Shown piece after piece: positions 9,236 through 18,928 of a DNA stretch of 64,000 nucleotides (positions within the stretch are counted from its first letter, which is position 1; each line of letters opens with the position of its first letter). The stretch comes from Phycisphaerales bacterium (GTDB lineage Bacteria; Planctomycetota; Phycisphaerae; Phycisphaerales; UBA1924), in assembly GCA_029260345.1 (NCBI GenBank), contig JAJDDK010000006.1, forward strand, positions 682,001 to 746,000, written 5' to 3'. Position numbers and translations under genes: made by a program. The notes under the pieces are model-generated. The model made no database searches. It was not told the origin of the DNA and worked only from the letters and a program-made list of their open reading frames with translations.

Positions 9236-9253
9236 ACTCAATTCGCCTTGACG

Positions 9254-9946
9254 CTACTCGGCGACAGCGCGTATCGGCGCTCGCCCCAGCTTCGCCCGAA
9301 GCTCGTCGCGAAGCCGCATGACATCAGCGCGCAAGCGCTCAAGCGCTGGCTCCGCGCCATCAACCAACAGCGCTTCGTGTGCGATTGGTTCGCCAATCAA
9401 AACACCGATGCGCGTGAACAACTTGGGGCGCTTCCGCGACCGTGGCCATGCCTCAAACGCGCCATCAATCGCCACCGGCGCCACCGGGCAATTCGTGCGC
9501 TTCAGCAGCAGGCTGACGCCCCGTTTGAATTCTTCGATTTCGCCTGTTTCAGAGCGGCTGCCTTCAGGAAACACCAGCACAACTTCGCCGGAATTGAGTA
9601 AATCAATTGCCGTACGCATGGCGGCGGTGTCGCCGCGCCCGTCCTCGCGAATCGGAATCGCATTGAGCATGCGAATCATGCCGCCAAAATGCGCTGAATG
9701 AAACAAGCCCGCTCGCGCCACTGGGTGAAACTGCCGGTGGATGCACACTCCGATCGCCGGCGGATCAAGATACGACTGATGATTGGCGACGAGCAGCAAG
9801 GCGCCGCGCTTCGGGATATGGCGCCGGCCGTAACGACGCAGCCCAAAAAGCGACTTCAGTGCCACCAGCGTGAACAGCCAGATCGACGCATAGACAACGA
9901 TCTGAAAAACAGACCTTCGTTTCGGATTCAATGCACGATCAGCCAT
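9254..9946 (-). CDS. plsC: 1-acyl-glycerol-3-phosphate acyltransferase (PlsC-type)
   Basis: 230 residues from the ATG at 9946. It adds the second acyl chain in phosphatidic acid synthesis, or acts on a related lysophospholipid. The acyltransferase H-x4-D motif is in NHQSYLD, and the glycerophosphate-binding motif is FPEGSRS. An N-terminal hydrophobic stretch (VFQIVVYASIWLFTLVALKSL) would anchor it in the membrane. The start overlaps the end of cmk by eight bases, so the two are translationally coupled; the cmk-plsC order is common in bacteria. Which lysophospholipid it uses cannot be read from the sequence. Confidence 0.88.
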   Translation of the reverse strand: MADRALNPKRRSVFQIVVYASIWLFTLVALKSLFGLRRYGRRHIPKRGALLLVANHQSYLDPPAIGVCIHRQFHPVARAGLFHSAHFGGMIRMLNAIPIREDGRGDTAAMRTAIDLLNSGEVVLVFPEGSRSETGEIEEFKRGVSLLLKRTNCPVAPVAIDGAFEAWPRSRKRPKLFTRIGVLIGEPIAHEALLVDGAEPALERLRADVMRLRDELRAKLGRAPIRAVAE

Positions 9947-10673
9947 GGCGATTGGCGGCGCCTTCCAGCGCCCCGTGCGGCGCCTGGTCACGCACGATGG
10001 ATTCAAGCACATCCAGCGATTCGTCAAACGTCAGTTCTGACGTATCAACATCAATGGCCCCATCAGGTCTCACAAGTGGACCCACAGCGCGATTCGCATC
10101 CCGCTCGTCACGACGTATGAGCTCCTGCTCAATCTCATTGACATCCACAACCTGTCCGGCGCTTTCGAACTGTCCGGCGCGTCGCTCCGCGCGAACGCGC
10201 GGCGAAGCATGCAAATAGATCTTGACCTGCGCATCCGGAAACACGACCGATCCCTGATCACGGCCCTCAGTCACAAGCCGCGGGTGCGCTCGACCGATCG
10301 CGCGCTGCAATTCAACCATGACGGCGCGAAGCTGCGCCTGGGCGGCGAGGGCCGAGATCAAATCCGCCACATCAGTTTGACGCAAACGATCAGTCAAAGG
10401 CTTCTCGTGACAAATCAGCGTTGGCGGATCGGCCGTCCAATCAAATCGCAGTTTCGCCGCCGCGACGGCCGCCGCAACCGCGTGGTCGTTTTCCGGGTCA
10501 ATTCCGCGATCAAGGACTAACGCTGTGGCGCCGCGATACATCGCGCCGGTGTCGAGAAACTCAAGCCCAAGCCGGCGCGCTAGTTCGCGCCCGACCGTGG
10601 ATTTGCCCGTGCCGGCCGGACCGTCAATGGTGACGATGAGCGGTTGGCCAGAATGACTGCCGGCGACGCTCAT
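9939..10673 (-). CDS. cmk: Cytidylate kinase
   Basis: 244 residues. It phosphorylates CMP and dCMP in nucleotide salvage. P-loop GPAGTGKST at residues 18-26, the LDTGAMYRG CMP-binding motif, and the EGRDQGSVVFPDA segment that corresponds to the family's EGRDIGTVVFPDA. Its ATG overlaps the stop of the upstream epimerase gene (ATGA) and its own end overlaps plsC, giving a tight three-gene set. Confidence 0.95.
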   Translation of the reverse strand: MSVAGSHSGQPLIVTIDGPAGTGKSTVGRELARRLGLEFLDTGAMYRGATALVLDRGIDPENDHAVAAAVAAAKLRFDWTADPPTLICHEKPLTDRLRQTDVADLISALAAQAQLRAVMVELQRAIGRAHPRLVTEGRDQGSVVFPDAQVKIYLHASPRVRAERRAGQFESAGQVVDVNEIEQELIRRDERDANRAVGPLVRPDGAIDVDTSELTFDESLDVLESIVRDQAPHGALEGAANRHG

Positions 10674-11455
10674 CCTTTGCCCTCTTCAATCAACCGGCGA
10701 AGTTCATCGCGCGTCTGTGCAACGCCCTGTTTGATGTCATCGTCGCCGCGATATTCAATGGCCACGGTCGCATCGTACCCAACCTCAAGAAGCGCCCCGG
10801 CGCAAGCGCCCAGATCAAACGCCTTATGCGTACCCTTTTTGAAGAACTCAACTGTTGATCCAAATAAAACAGGCGCGTAGGGCGCGAGCCGCCGCAAATA
10901 ATGGGCTGGGTCTCCCGTCGCCGCTGCGGCTTCGAAATCCGGCAATGAACCGATGCGAAATCCGCCAACACGCTTGATCAACTCCGTGACGCGATCAGGC
11001 GTTTCCGTGAGGCCCGCCGCTGGCTGAATCAGCATGTTCAGGCCGAGGCGTTCCGCAATCTCCATCACCTTCTTGAGTGATTCCACCACGCGTTCAAAAT
11101 CAGTGTCGTTGTCCTGCGCCTTGATGCCGAAGCCCGCCGAACTACATCCAAGCCGTTCCGCGGCCTGAAACACGCGGCGAAGCCGATCAATCGCGCCCGG
11201 GCTGTAGGAGGGGCTGCCGAGCGGCTGTAAATCCGGTTCGTGCAGCAAAAGGGCCGGACACGCCGCTTTGTCGGCGCCGCGACGCAATTCCTCAATCTTT
11301 GCGGCGGACCAACCCTTCAAGAAATCAGCGGGGATGGCTAACCCATGCAGTTCAAGTTCTTCGTGGGCAATGCGCGGCAAATCCAGCAAATCGAGCGATA
11401 CGTGCCGCCCGGTGAGCTGCGAGCGGAACGAGCTGGCAGAGAGAATAAGCAGCAT
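10670..11455 (-). CDS. Xylose-isomerase-like TIM-barrel sugar phosphate isomerase/epimerase
   Basis: 261 residues from the ATG at 11455. The fold is the AP-endonuclease-2/xylose-isomerase-like TIM barrel: repeated strand-helix units, an early metal-type glutamate region, the GLNMLIQPAAG strand and a final VAIEYRGDDDI with an acidic metal-binding candidate. Family members act on sugars, inositols or hydroxypyruvate with a divalent metal. The substrate cannot be named. It is the first gene of the coupled set with cmk and plsC, which gives no clue to its chemistry. Upstream in-frame codons extend into the divergent gcvH promoter region and lack a ribosome site. Confidence 0.72.
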   Translation of the reverse strand: MLLILSASSFRSQLTGRHVSLDLLDLPRIAHEELELHGLAIPADFLKGWSAAKIEELRRGADKAACPALLLHEPDLQPLGSPSYSPGAIDRLRRVFQAAERLGCSSAGFGIKAQDNDTDFERVVESLKKVMEIAERLGLNMLIQPAAGLTETPDRVTELIKRVGGFRIGSLPDFEAAAATGDPAHYLRRLAPYAPVLFGSTVEFFKKGTHKAFDLGACAGALLEVGYDATVAIEYRGDDDIKQGVAQTRDELRRLIEEGKG

Positions 11456-11634
11456 AAGACCGGTTCCGCCGCACTGTAGTGGTTCCCCCGCCGCCCGCAA
11501 CACGCGCGATGCGGCGCGTTGCGAGCCATCGGCGCCAGCGGGTACCATCGTCCGCCCGTCTCAGTGTCGAATGGACGCCACGAGGAGACGCCTCCGTTCA
11601 CCTTGGTCGCTCGCGAAGCCTTGAAGGAGCCCCG

Positions 11635-12018
11635 ATGAATCCCCCGGACGATCGTACCTACTCAGATTCGCACGAGTGGCACAAACTTGACGGCGACATA
11701 GTGACGCTCGGCGTGACCAAATTCGCTGTCGATGAGTTGACGGACATTACCTACGCCGAAATGAAGCCCGCTGGCACGGTCATCGAAGCAGGCGGAAGCA
11801 TCGGCGAGATCGAATCCGTAAAGGCGACGGCTGACGTCTACAGCGCGGTTGGCGGCGAGATCGTCGAGGTCAATCCGGCGCTGGAGAGCGACCCGTCCGT
11901 CCTCAATTCGAATCCGTACATGGACGGCTGGCTGGTGAAGCTCCGCGTCACCGACACGGCGCCGCTGAAATCTTTGATGGACGCTGCAACATATTCGTCC
12001 AAACACCAAACAAGCTGA
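11635..12018 (+). CDS. gcvH: Glycine cleavage system H protein
   Basis: 127 residues. It carries the lipoyl arm that shuttles the aminomethyl group between the P, T and L proteins of glycine cleavage. The lipoylation motif GEIESVKATADVYS gives the modified lysine, and the N-terminal YSDSHEW and the FAVDELTDITYAEM segments match the family. AAGGAG lies five bases before the ATG at 11635. No gcvT, gcvP or lpd is nearby. No glycine riboswitch is visible in the 179-base divergent spacer (11456-11634), where I see no other feature. A lipoyl-relay role outside glycine cleavage is also possible. Confidence 0.93.
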   Translation: MNPPDDRTYSDSHEWHKLDGDIVTLGVTKFAVDELTDITYAEMKPAGTVIEAGGSIGEIESVKATADVYSAVGGEIVEVNPALESDPSVLNSNPYMDGWLVKLRVTDTAPLKSLMDAATYSSKHQTS

Positions 12019-12054
12019 CGTGCAAGACTCTGATTCATTGATGCGAGCCGCGGC

Positions 12055-12783
12055 ATGATTCGCTGCGCCGGCGTCCAGAAGTCATACCGCCAGGGCGGTG
12101 AGACCGTCCATGCGCTCCGAGGCATCGACCTCGAAATCGCGGACCCAGGTTTCTATGCGGTGATGGGCGCCTCAGGCAGCGGCAAATCCACGCTGCTTCA
12201 TTTGCTTGCCGCACTCGACGTACCTGATGCGGGCGAATTGATCGTTTCAGGCAAACGCATCGATCAATTGGATGAACGTTCGCTGACTCGATTTCGGCGA
12301 CGCGAGATCGGAATCGTCTTCCAGCAATTCAATCTGATTCCCACGCTGACGGCGCGTGAGAATGTTGAATTGCCTGCGGTGCTCGCCGGTGAATCACACA
12401 CATTCATGCGGCAGCGAAGCGATGAACTTCTTTCGCGTCTGGGTCTTACCGAACGCGCCGAACACCGCCCGGATGCCCTTTCCGGCGGCGAGCAACAACG
12501 CATTGCCATCGCCCGTGCGCTGCTGTTTCGACCGCCCGTTCTCTTCGCTGATGAACCTACGGGCGCGCTCGATTCACACACCAGCGCCACCTTGTGGGCG
12601 CTGCTCAGCGAACTTGCGCGCGATCAAGACATGATCGTTCTCATGGTGACGCACGAACCCGCGGCGGCCATGCACTGCCAGGTGGCTCACGTGCTGGGCG
12701 ACGGCCGAATTCTTGGGACGATTGAAACGGAAGGACTCGATGCCAGCGGCGTGGCGGCTCGCTACCAACAGTTTGGCCGGTAG
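12055..12783 (+). CDS. ABC transporter ATPase, LolD/MacB type
   Basis: 242 residues. Walker A GASGSGKST at 38-46, an FQQFNLIPTLTARENVELP Q-loop region, the signature LSGGEQQR near 142, Walker B VLFADEPTGALD, and the switch histidine in VTHEP. This is the MacB/LolD/FtsE subgroup, which powers FtsX-type permeases rather than importers. The end of the gene overlaps the start of the permease gene by 44 bases, so they form one complex. The cargo (lipoprotein, peptide or other envelope substrate) is unknown. Confidence 0.92.
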   Translation: MIRCAGVQKSYRQGGETVHALRGIDLEIADPGFYAVMGASGSGKSTLLHLLAALDVPDAGELIVSGKRIDQLDERSLTRFRRREIGIVFQQFNLIPTLTARENVELPAVLAGESHTFMRQRSDELLSRLGLTERAEHRPDALSGGEQQRIAIARALLFRPPVLFADEPTGALDSHTSATLWALLSELARDQDMIVLMVTHEPAAAMHCQVAHVLGDGRILGTIETEGLDASGVAARYQQFGR

Positions 12784-15298
12784 ACAGCTGCGCACGGCGC
12801 TCCTGGTTGCCGCCGTCGCTCTGTCCGCCAGCTTGATCGTCGCCGTCTCGTGCGGCGTCGCGTCCGTCAATGCGGCGCTCACCGATCGCATTGCCCGCAC
12901 CATCGGTGTCGCCGACGCACGAATCACGCGCATTGGCGATAGCGCCTTTGATCTCGCAGCACTTGAGACCGCCCTCGCCTGGCCAGAAGTCGCGACGGCG
13001 CTGCCGCGTGCGGCCGGACCGATCACGCTCTCAAACGGCACAACCGAAACGGTCGCGGTGTCGAGCGGTGTCGATGTCCTGGTCGAATACAAAACACGGC
13101 CGCTTCGCCTTCTCGCGGGCCGTTCCCCTGCCGCACCTGACGAGATCGCAATCGAAGAACGCATCGCTGACGAGCTCGGTCTCGCCGTTGGCGATTCCGT
13201 TCATGTGGAAAGTTTCTTTGGAGGTCCGCCTGAGCTGAAGGTCGTCGGCGTGATCGAGAAGAGTGCATTCTGGGCGCTCTCACGGCCATTTGCCTCGCTT
13301 GATCTCAAAACGCTCGGCGAGATCACCGGCGAACCGAACCGCGTCCGCTCCATCGACATTGTGCTCGCTCGCGGCGTCGATGCGATTGAATTCACTGACA
13401 CCCATAAGGACGATCTTCCCGAAGCGCTCATTCTCCAGCCAACCGAGCGTATTACCTCCGGCATTGATCGTAACATCCGTTCACAGCAAATCGGTCTGTT
13501 GATTCTTTCGATTCTCGGTTTCATCGCCGCCGCGTTCATCATTCTGACCGGTCTGACCACCAACGTCGTGCAGCGACAGCGCGAACTCGCCATCGTGCGC
13601 TGCATCGGTGGCTCACGAGGCCAGATTGCAATTGCCGAGGTGCTTGTCGGCGCCATCGTCGGTGGGTTTGGCGCGCTGGTTGGCGTTCCGCTCGGCATTG
13701 CCGTCGCGTGGGCCGGCGTCACCGTGTTTCGCGAACACTTGCAGGCCGGACTGGTCATTCCACCCCTTGGGATTCTGCTCGCTTCAGCCGGCGCGGTGCT
13801 GACGGGTTGCGCTGGCGCCGCATGGCCCGCGATCATGGCGTCGCGCGTTTCACCGCTCGAAGCCCTCGCATCACGAGCACGAAAGCCGAAACAATCCGCC
13901 ATCATCACGGCGCTTGTGGTCGGACTCACACTCATCGCAGGGCAGCTTGCGATGATGCTCGCCATCTCTTCCGGCGACGCGACCTTTTACACCTATGTCG
14001 GCGGCGGCGTGCAAGGCATGTTCGTCGGCTATTTCCTCCTGGGCGCCCCGTTGATGCTCCTGGTGAGCGTTCTCTTCGGCCCAGCGCTCGCAAGATTGGT
14101 GCGCGTACCGCCCGCGCTCCTGCGCGGCGCCATCACGGCCACGCCGTTCCGCCACGGCATGACAAGCGCATCGCTAATGGTCGGCCTCTCCATGATGATC
14201 GTCATCTGGACCTCCGGCGGCGCCGTTGTCGGGCAATGGCTCGGCGCTGTCGAATTTCCCGACGCTTTTGTCCACGGATGGCTCGGCCTGACCTCGGAGG
14301 ACCGAGATCGCATCGAAGATTTGCCTTTCGTCGAAGGCACAAACGCCGTAACCATTCTCGAAGTGGAAAACAACGGCGCCTTCGGCGTCACCGGCGTTCA
14401 CAACATTGGCACCACCTTCGTCGCGTTCGAACCGGAACCATTCTTTCGCCTCACCCGAATTGCGTGGATTGAGGGTGATCCCGAAGTCGCCCGCCGCAGA
14501 CTTGATGAAGGCGGCGCCGTGCTTGTCGCTCAAGAGTTCAAGGTCGCGAAAGGACTTGGCGTCGGCGACTCAATCACGCTATCGCTCAACGACCGCGAGC
14601 ACACTTTTGAAATTGCCGGCGTCATCGCTTCGCCGGGGCTGGAGATTGTGAGCCGCTACTTTGACATTGGAAAACTCTATCGAAACCAGGCCATCAGCGC
14701 TGTCTTCGGCACCCGCGCCGACCTGCAATCGACCTTTGGCGTCGACGAAGTGCAACTCATTCAAATTGATCTCTCTGACAAGGTTTCCGACGACGAAGCC
14801 ATCCGTCAGCTCCGCCGCCTCTTCGCGGGCACAACAGTCTCGGTCGGATCCGGGCGCGAAATCAAAAAGGCGATCAACACGATCGCGAATGGCACGTTTC
14901 TGGTCATCTCCAGTGTGGCGGTCGCCGCGATCATCATTGCGTGCATGGGCGTCGGCAATGTGATCATCGCCGGGGTCGAAGCGCGCCGATTTGAGTTCGG
15001 AGTCTTGCGCGCTGTCGGCGCCAGTGGCGGCCTCCTCGGACGACTCGTGCTCGCTGAAGCGATCGTCATGGCGATCACCGCCTGCATTCTTGGAATCGGG
15101 TTGGGTTTGCAGGGCGCGTGGAACGAGCTTCAGCTCTACCGGCGTCTCGCGGGTCTCGACCTCGATCTTGAACTTCACCTCTTTCCCATTCTTGTCGGAT
15201 GTGCGATCGTCGTCTTTTTCGCTGTTGCGGCGGCGCTGCCTCCAGCATGGAGACTTTCACGCCGCAAGCCGCGCGAACTTCTCGCCTCCCGCGAATAA
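12740..15298 (+). CDS. Two-module FtsX-like ABC permease
   Basis: 852 residues from the ATG at 12740, which has GGAAGGA four bases upstream; this favours it over the codon at 12713. The build is one N-terminal transmembrane helix (LLVAAVALSASLIVAVS), a periplasmic domain, an FtsX core of three helices near residues 250-380, two further central helices, a second periplasmic domain and a second three-helix FtsX core near 710-850. The conserved QRQRELAIVRCIGGSRGQI and EARRFEFGVLRAVGASG segments mark the two cores. This single-chain, duplicated arrangement would work with a dimer of the ATPase encoded just before it. It is likely a mechanotransmission or lipoprotein/lipid export system; no periplasmic adaptor gene is adjacent. 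Confidence 0.88.
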   Translation: MPAAWRLATNSLAGRQLRTALLVAAVALSASLIVAVSCGVASVNAALTDRIARTIGVADARITRIGDSAFDLAALETALAWPEVATALPRAAGPITLSNGTTETVAVSSGVDVLVEYKTRPLRLLAGRSPAAPDEIAIEERIADELGLAVGDSVHVESFFGGPPELKVVGVIEKSAFWALSRPFASLDLKTLGEITGEPNRVRSIDIVLARGVDAIEFTDTHKDDLPEALILQPTERITSGIDRNIRSQQIGLLILSILGFIAAAFIILTGLTTNVVQRQRELAIVRCIGGSRGQIAIAEVLVGAIVGGFGALVGVPLGIAVAWAGVTVFREHLQAGLVIPPLGILLASAGAVLTGCAGAAWPAIMASRVSPLEALASRARKPKQSAIITALVVGLTLIAGQLAMMLAISSGDATFYTYVGGGVQGMFVGYFLLGAPLMLLVSVLFGPALARLVRVPPALLRGAITATPFRHGMTSASLMVGLSMMIVIWTSGGAVVGQWLGAVEFPDAFVHGWLGLTSEDRDRIEDLPFVEGTNAVTILEVENNGAFGVTGVHNIGTTFVAFEPEPFFRLTRIAWIEGDPEVARRRLDEGGAVLVAQEFKVAKGLGVGDSITLSLNDREHTFEIAGVIASPGLEIVSRYFDIGKLYRNQAISAVFGTRADLQSTFGVDEVQLIQIDLSDKVSDDEAIRQLRRLFAGTTVSVGSGREIKKAINTIANGTFLVISSVAVAAIIIACMGVGNVIIAGVEARRFEFGVLRAVGASGGLLGRLVLAEAIVMAITACILGIGLGLQGAWNELQLYRRLAGLDLDLELHLFPILVGCAIVVFFAVAAALPPAWRLSRRKPRELLASRE

Positions 15299-15351
15299 AT
15301 GATGGTGTTTCTCGAATTGACGGCCCGCGGCGAATAAGCTTTGATCACCTC

Positions 15352-17484
15352 GTGCTTGTCATTGATCGCCCATTCGAAATCGTCAGCCCGCTGAAGCCAA
15401 CCGGCGATCAGCCCGGCGCGATCGACTCCATTGTTGATCGCATCGGCAATCGTGACGCCTCGGCGGCGTGCCTGCTCGGCGCCACCGGCACCGGCAAGAC
15501 TTTTACGATGGCCAACGTCATCGAGCGACTCCAGCGCCCGACGCTCATCATCAGCCACAACAAGACACTCGCCGCACAGCTCTACGAAGAAATGCGAGAG
15601 TTGTTCCCCAACAACGCTGTCTGCTATTTCGTGAGCTACTACGACTACTACCAGCCGGAGGCGTACATCCCCCAGCGGGACATTTACATCGAAAAAGATT
15701 CGGCTCGCAACGACGACCTGGATCGGCTGCGCCTCGCCGCGACGAGCAACCTTCTGAGCCGCAACGACGTCATCGTCGTGTCTTCAGTCTCTTGCATTTT
15801 TGGCCTCGGCTCACCTGATGAATACGGACGCAAAGTTGTCAGCGTCACACGCGGTCAGACGCTCGATCGTCGCGGCTTTTTGATGGCGCTCAATGAACTT
15901 CAATACCAGCGCAACGACATCGAGTTCGCGCGCGGCGCCTATCGTGTACGCGGCGACACCATCGATGTTTACCCGGCATACGAGCAGCACGGCATACGAC
16001 TCGAACTCTTTGGTGACGAAGTCGACGCCATTCACCTGATTCACCCGGTCACTGGCGAAACGATCGCCGAAGAGCGGCAAACGCTCATTTTTCCTGCGGT
16101 TCACTATGTCCTCGGGGAAGATTCGATCGGATCCGCTCTTGAGTCCATCCGCGCTGAACTCGATGAACGCCTGCTCGTCATGCGACACGAAGGCAAACTA
16201 CTCGAAGCCCAACGGCTCGCGGCCCGCACCCAGTACGACCTCGAAATGATTCAAGAGGTCGGTTACTGCTCCGGAGTCGAAAACTATTCGCGCCACTTCG
16301 ATCGTCGCCAACCGGGCGAACGACCATACACCCTCCTCGATTACTTCTTCCGTCAGCCGGAAGGTGATGTTCCCGACCGGAAGTGGCAATGCTTCATCGA
16401 CGAGAGCCACGTCACGATCCCGCAGATTCACGCCATGTATCACGGTGATCAGCACCGAAAGCGCACGCTCGTGGAGCATGGCTTTCGTCTGCCAAGCGCA
16501 CTGGACAATCGTCCACTGCAATTTGCCGAATTCGAAGAACTCGTGCCTCAACTGGTGTTCGTCAGCGCTACGCCCGGTCCGTATGAACTTGAGCGAGCTG
16601 AAGGCGAAGTTGCCGAGCAGGTCATTCGCCCGACCGGTTTGGTCGATCCCGCGATCGAGATCTTGCCTGCCCGCGGTCAAGTGCCGGATCTCATTGAGAA
16701 GTGCAAGGCGTGCGCCGCCGCGGGCAACCGAACGCTTGTCACCGCGCTAACCAAAAAGTTATGCGAGCAGCTCACACGTTATCTCGCCGACCAGGACTTG
16801 CGCGTGCGCTACCTGCATAGCGAGGTCGACACGCTGGACCGCCTGGAAATCCTCCGAGATTTGCGCACCGGCGAATTCGATGTGCTGGTCGGCGTGAATC
16901 TTCTGCGCGAAGGTCTCGACCTCCCCGAAGTGGCGCTCGTCGCCATCCTTGATGCGGACAAGGAGGGATTTCTTCGCAGCCGCACCAGCTTGATTCAAAC
17001 CATGGGACGCGCGGCTCGCCATTTGAACGGCCGCGTCGTGATGTACGCCGACACCGTCACACCATCGATGCAAGCCGCCATTGATGAAACTGATCGCCGC
17101 CGCGCCAAACAGGTGCAGTACAACGAGGAACATGGGATCACCCCGACCCAGATCAAGAAGGCCATTCGACGCGGGCTGGAAACGGAACTTGCCGGCCAAC
17201 GCCGCGCACGTGAAGCCGTCGAAGCGACCGAACCGGAATTTGAACAAACCGAGCTCGTGCGCATGCTGGAATCCGAAATGCTTGAAGCTGCCGAAAAGCT
17301 GGAGTTTGAGACAGCTGCTCGACTCCGGGATCAGATCCGCATGGTGAAGTCGGGCAAGGTCGGTGGCCAGTCCGGACTCGTTCGTCGATCCGATCTCGAC
17401 GCCAGCGGCGCCGGCCGAAGCATGGACGCCCCAGGCGCCCCCGGATCACGTCCGAGAAGAACAAAGAAAAAGCGTCGGTCATGA
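15352..17484 (+). CDS. uvrB: UvrABC excinuclease subunit B
   Basis: 710 residues from the GTG at 15352. It loads at damaged DNA after UvrA in nucleotide excision repair. P-loop GATGTGKT near residue 43, the beta-hairpin region YYDYYQPEAYIPQRD followed by YIEKD, helicase motif DESH, motif VI QTMGRAARH, and a C-terminal UVR domain (EMLEAAEKLEFETAARLRDQI). In-frame ATG codons at 15199 and 15247 lie inside the preceding permease gene and would add a tail unlike UvrB; the GTG gives the family-like FEIVSPLKPTGDQP opening but has no clear ribosome site, so the start is uncertain. A basic KKKRRS tail ends the protein. uvrA is 1.4 kb away on the other strand. Confidence 0.95.
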   Translation: MLVIDRPFEIVSPLKPTGDQPGAIDSIVDRIGNRDASAACLLGATGTGKTFTMANVIERLQRPTLIISHNKTLAAQLYEEMRELFPNNAVCYFVSYYDYYQPEAYIPQRDIYIEKDSARNDDLDRLRLAATSNLLSRNDVIVVSSVSCIFGLGSPDEYGRKVVSVTRGQTLDRRGFLMALNELQYQRNDIEFARGAYRVRGDTIDVYPAYEQHGIRLELFGDEVDAIHLIHPVTGETIAEERQTLIFPAVHYVLGEDSIGSALESIRAELDERLLVMRHEGKLLEAQRLAARTQYDLEMIQEVGYCSGVENYSRHFDRRQPGERPYTLLDYFFRQPEGDVPDRKWQCFIDESHVTIPQIHAMYHGDQHRKRTLVEHGFRLPSALDNRPLQFAEFEELVPQLVFVSATPGPYELERAEGEVAEQVIRPTGLVDPAIEILPARGQVPDLIEKCKACAAAGNRTLVTALTKKLCEQLTRYLADQDLRVRYLHSEVDTLDRLEILRDLRTGEFDVLVGVNLLREGLDLPEVALVAILDADKEGFLRSRTSLIQTMGRAARHLNGRVVMYADTVTPSMQAAIDETDRRRAKQVQYNEEHGITPTQIKKAIRRGLETELAGQRRAREAVEATEPEFEQTELVRMLESEMLEAAEKLEFETAARLRDQIRMVKSGKVGGQSGLVRRSDLDASGAGRSMDAPGAPGSRPRRTKKKRRS

Positions 17485-17600
17485 GCCTTGGGGCATACGG
17501 CCTCAAAGTCGTTCAATCCCAAGAAGCAATCGCGATTGAGTCGGGCGTCTGCCCTGCCGATCGAGGGAGTGATAAGTGATTCCATCGCTGGATCGAATAC

Positions 17601-18374
17601 ATGGGCTCAGGCACACCACCACAATCACAGGCGGCCGAAGAAGCGTTCCAGGCACTGGATGACGCGTGCGCCCGCAATGCCGTGATTGAATTGCACCGGC
17701 AGGACAATCACCAGAACATCCCCGCCGCGCGCGGCCGGATGCTCATGATCAAGGACGATCTCCTGTTCGTCGCGGAGCCGCAGGTCATCGGACGCGACTC
17801 ACGTCTCGTCAAGGGAATGGCGGTCGAAGGCTTCTTCAACGTCAACGGCGTCATCCATTGCTTCACGTCCACGATTGAATCACTGCATGCGACCATTCGG
17901 CTCAACGAGAAAAAGAAGGTTCTTGGCTATGCCCTGTCGCAGCCAACCGAGATTCGGCTCGGCCAGCGCCGATCGTATTTCCGCACGTCGCTGTTGTCGG
18001 ACAAACCGATTAACGGGACCCTTCGCCTGGTGACTTCGATTGACCCAATCCAGTGCCGCATTGGCGAGCCGCCGCTGACCGGCACATTGGTCGATGGGTC
18101 ACCGACGGGGTTTGGCATCAATCTTCCGAATACGCCGCCGAGCAAAATCAAACTTTACGACACGTTCTTTCTGAAATTTGCTGTGCCCGACACGTCGCAT
18201 CGGCTTGAGCTGCTTGTCGAGACGCGGCAGATCCGCGAGATCCCAAACATCGGCGCCACGCGACTTGGTCTCTTGACCGTGACGTGGCCGAATCAGCGTG
18301 AACACACGCTGGCAATTCAACCGTTGCTTCAACTGTTAAGTGAAATCCAGCGACGCCAGCGACGCGTCGCCTAA
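17601..18374 (+). CDS. YcgR-like PilZ-domain protein
   Basis: 257 residues. The N-terminal half (about 25-112) resembles the YcgR N-domain fold and the C-terminal half is a PilZ domain. The c-di-GMP signature R124-x3-R128 (QRRSYFR) is followed by D165-x-S167-x2-G170 (DGSPTG). YcgR proteins brake flagella or act on surface organelles when c-di-GMP is bound. No flagellar gene is in the window, so the pilus system at 35.5-54 kb is one conceivable target, which is inference. The stop overlaps that of the convergent membrane protein gene by four bases. The 116 bases before it contain no recognised signal. Confidence 0.78.
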   Translation: MGSGTPPQSQAAEEAFQALDDACARNAVIELHRQDNHQNIPAARGRMLMIKDDLLFVAEPQVIGRDSRLVKGMAVEGFFNVNGVIHCFTSTIESLHATIRLNEKKKVLGYALSQPTEIRLGQRRSYFRTSLLSDKPINGTLRLVTSIDPIQCRIGEPPLTGTLVDGSPTGFGINLPNTPPSKIKLYDTFFLKFAVPDTSHRLELLVETRQIREIPNIGATRLGLLTVTWPNQREHTLAIQPLLQLLSEIQRRQRRVA

Positions 18375-18922
18375 TCGTCTTCGCTGGTTGATTCCGGTTC
18401 GATTGGAGTCGCGAGCGCAAGGCACCACGACGGGCCGGAGATCGTGCGCCCGTCGACGCGCCCACGCATCATTGATTTCCATCGCGTCGCCTTGACGTCC
18501 GTCACGGCGATCCACGGAAGACTGATGACGCCCGCCCCAACCCATCGAAGCACACAAAAGGGGATGAGGTGCAGATGTTCATCGTCAGCGGCGATATGCA
18601 AGCAATTGTTCAGCCGCATCCAGGCGCCCAGTTGAAACGATTGATTCAGCCGTACAACGGCGTCCGTGTGCTGTGGCTTTGCCGGGAAGCTCCTTTGCCA
18701 TGGTCGCCAGCCGAGCATTTGAATCAACCAGAATGCAAGGAGCGGCGACCCAATACACAACAGGATGACCCAAAGGAGCGCATGAGGCGCCAGCGCGCTC
18801 ACCAGCGCCACCACGACGAAAGTGTCAACAATGAGAAAGACGGCGATGACGACACCCATCGAAACCGCCGTCCCCTTCGCGGGCGCGAGCCGATCAGGAA
18901 TAGATTCGACGCGATCGTCCAT
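18371..18922 (-). CDS. Small membrane protein of unknown function
   Basis: 183 residues from the ATG at 18922, which has GGTGAG five bases upstream; a GTG six bases earlier is possible. Two hydrophobic helices lie near residues 21-45 and 48-70, followed by a soluble C-terminal domain with an LHIAADDEHLHLIP-LRWVGAGVISLPW pattern, loosely like the bacterial PH-domain proteins that follow two helices. I do not recognise the family with confidence. It starts right after the uvrA stop and is probably co-transcribed with it. The acidic end PESTSEDD is notable. Confidence 0.65.
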   Translation of the reverse strand: MDDRVESIPDRLAPAKGTAVSMGVVIAVFLIVDTFVVVALVSALAPHALLWVILLCIGSPLLAFWLIQMLGWRPWQRSFPAKPQHTDAVVRLNQSFQLGAWMRLNNCLHIAADDEHLHLIPFCVLRWVGAGVISLPWIAVTDVKATRWKSMMRGRVDGRTISGPSWCLALATPIEPESTSEDD

Positions 18923-18928
18923 GAACAC

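Noticed and set aside
8474-9241. Open frame of 255 codons antisense to the 3' end of ileS
   Set aside because: No recognisable domain and it overlaps conserved coding sequence; a shadow.
11456-11634. Possible glycine riboswitch ahead of gcvH
   Set aside because: The conserved core bases of the glycine aptamer are not seen.
15199-15351. Longer UvrB N-terminus from an upstream ATG
   Set aside because: The added residues lie in the permease gene and do not resemble UvrB; the GTG at 15352 gives the expected start.
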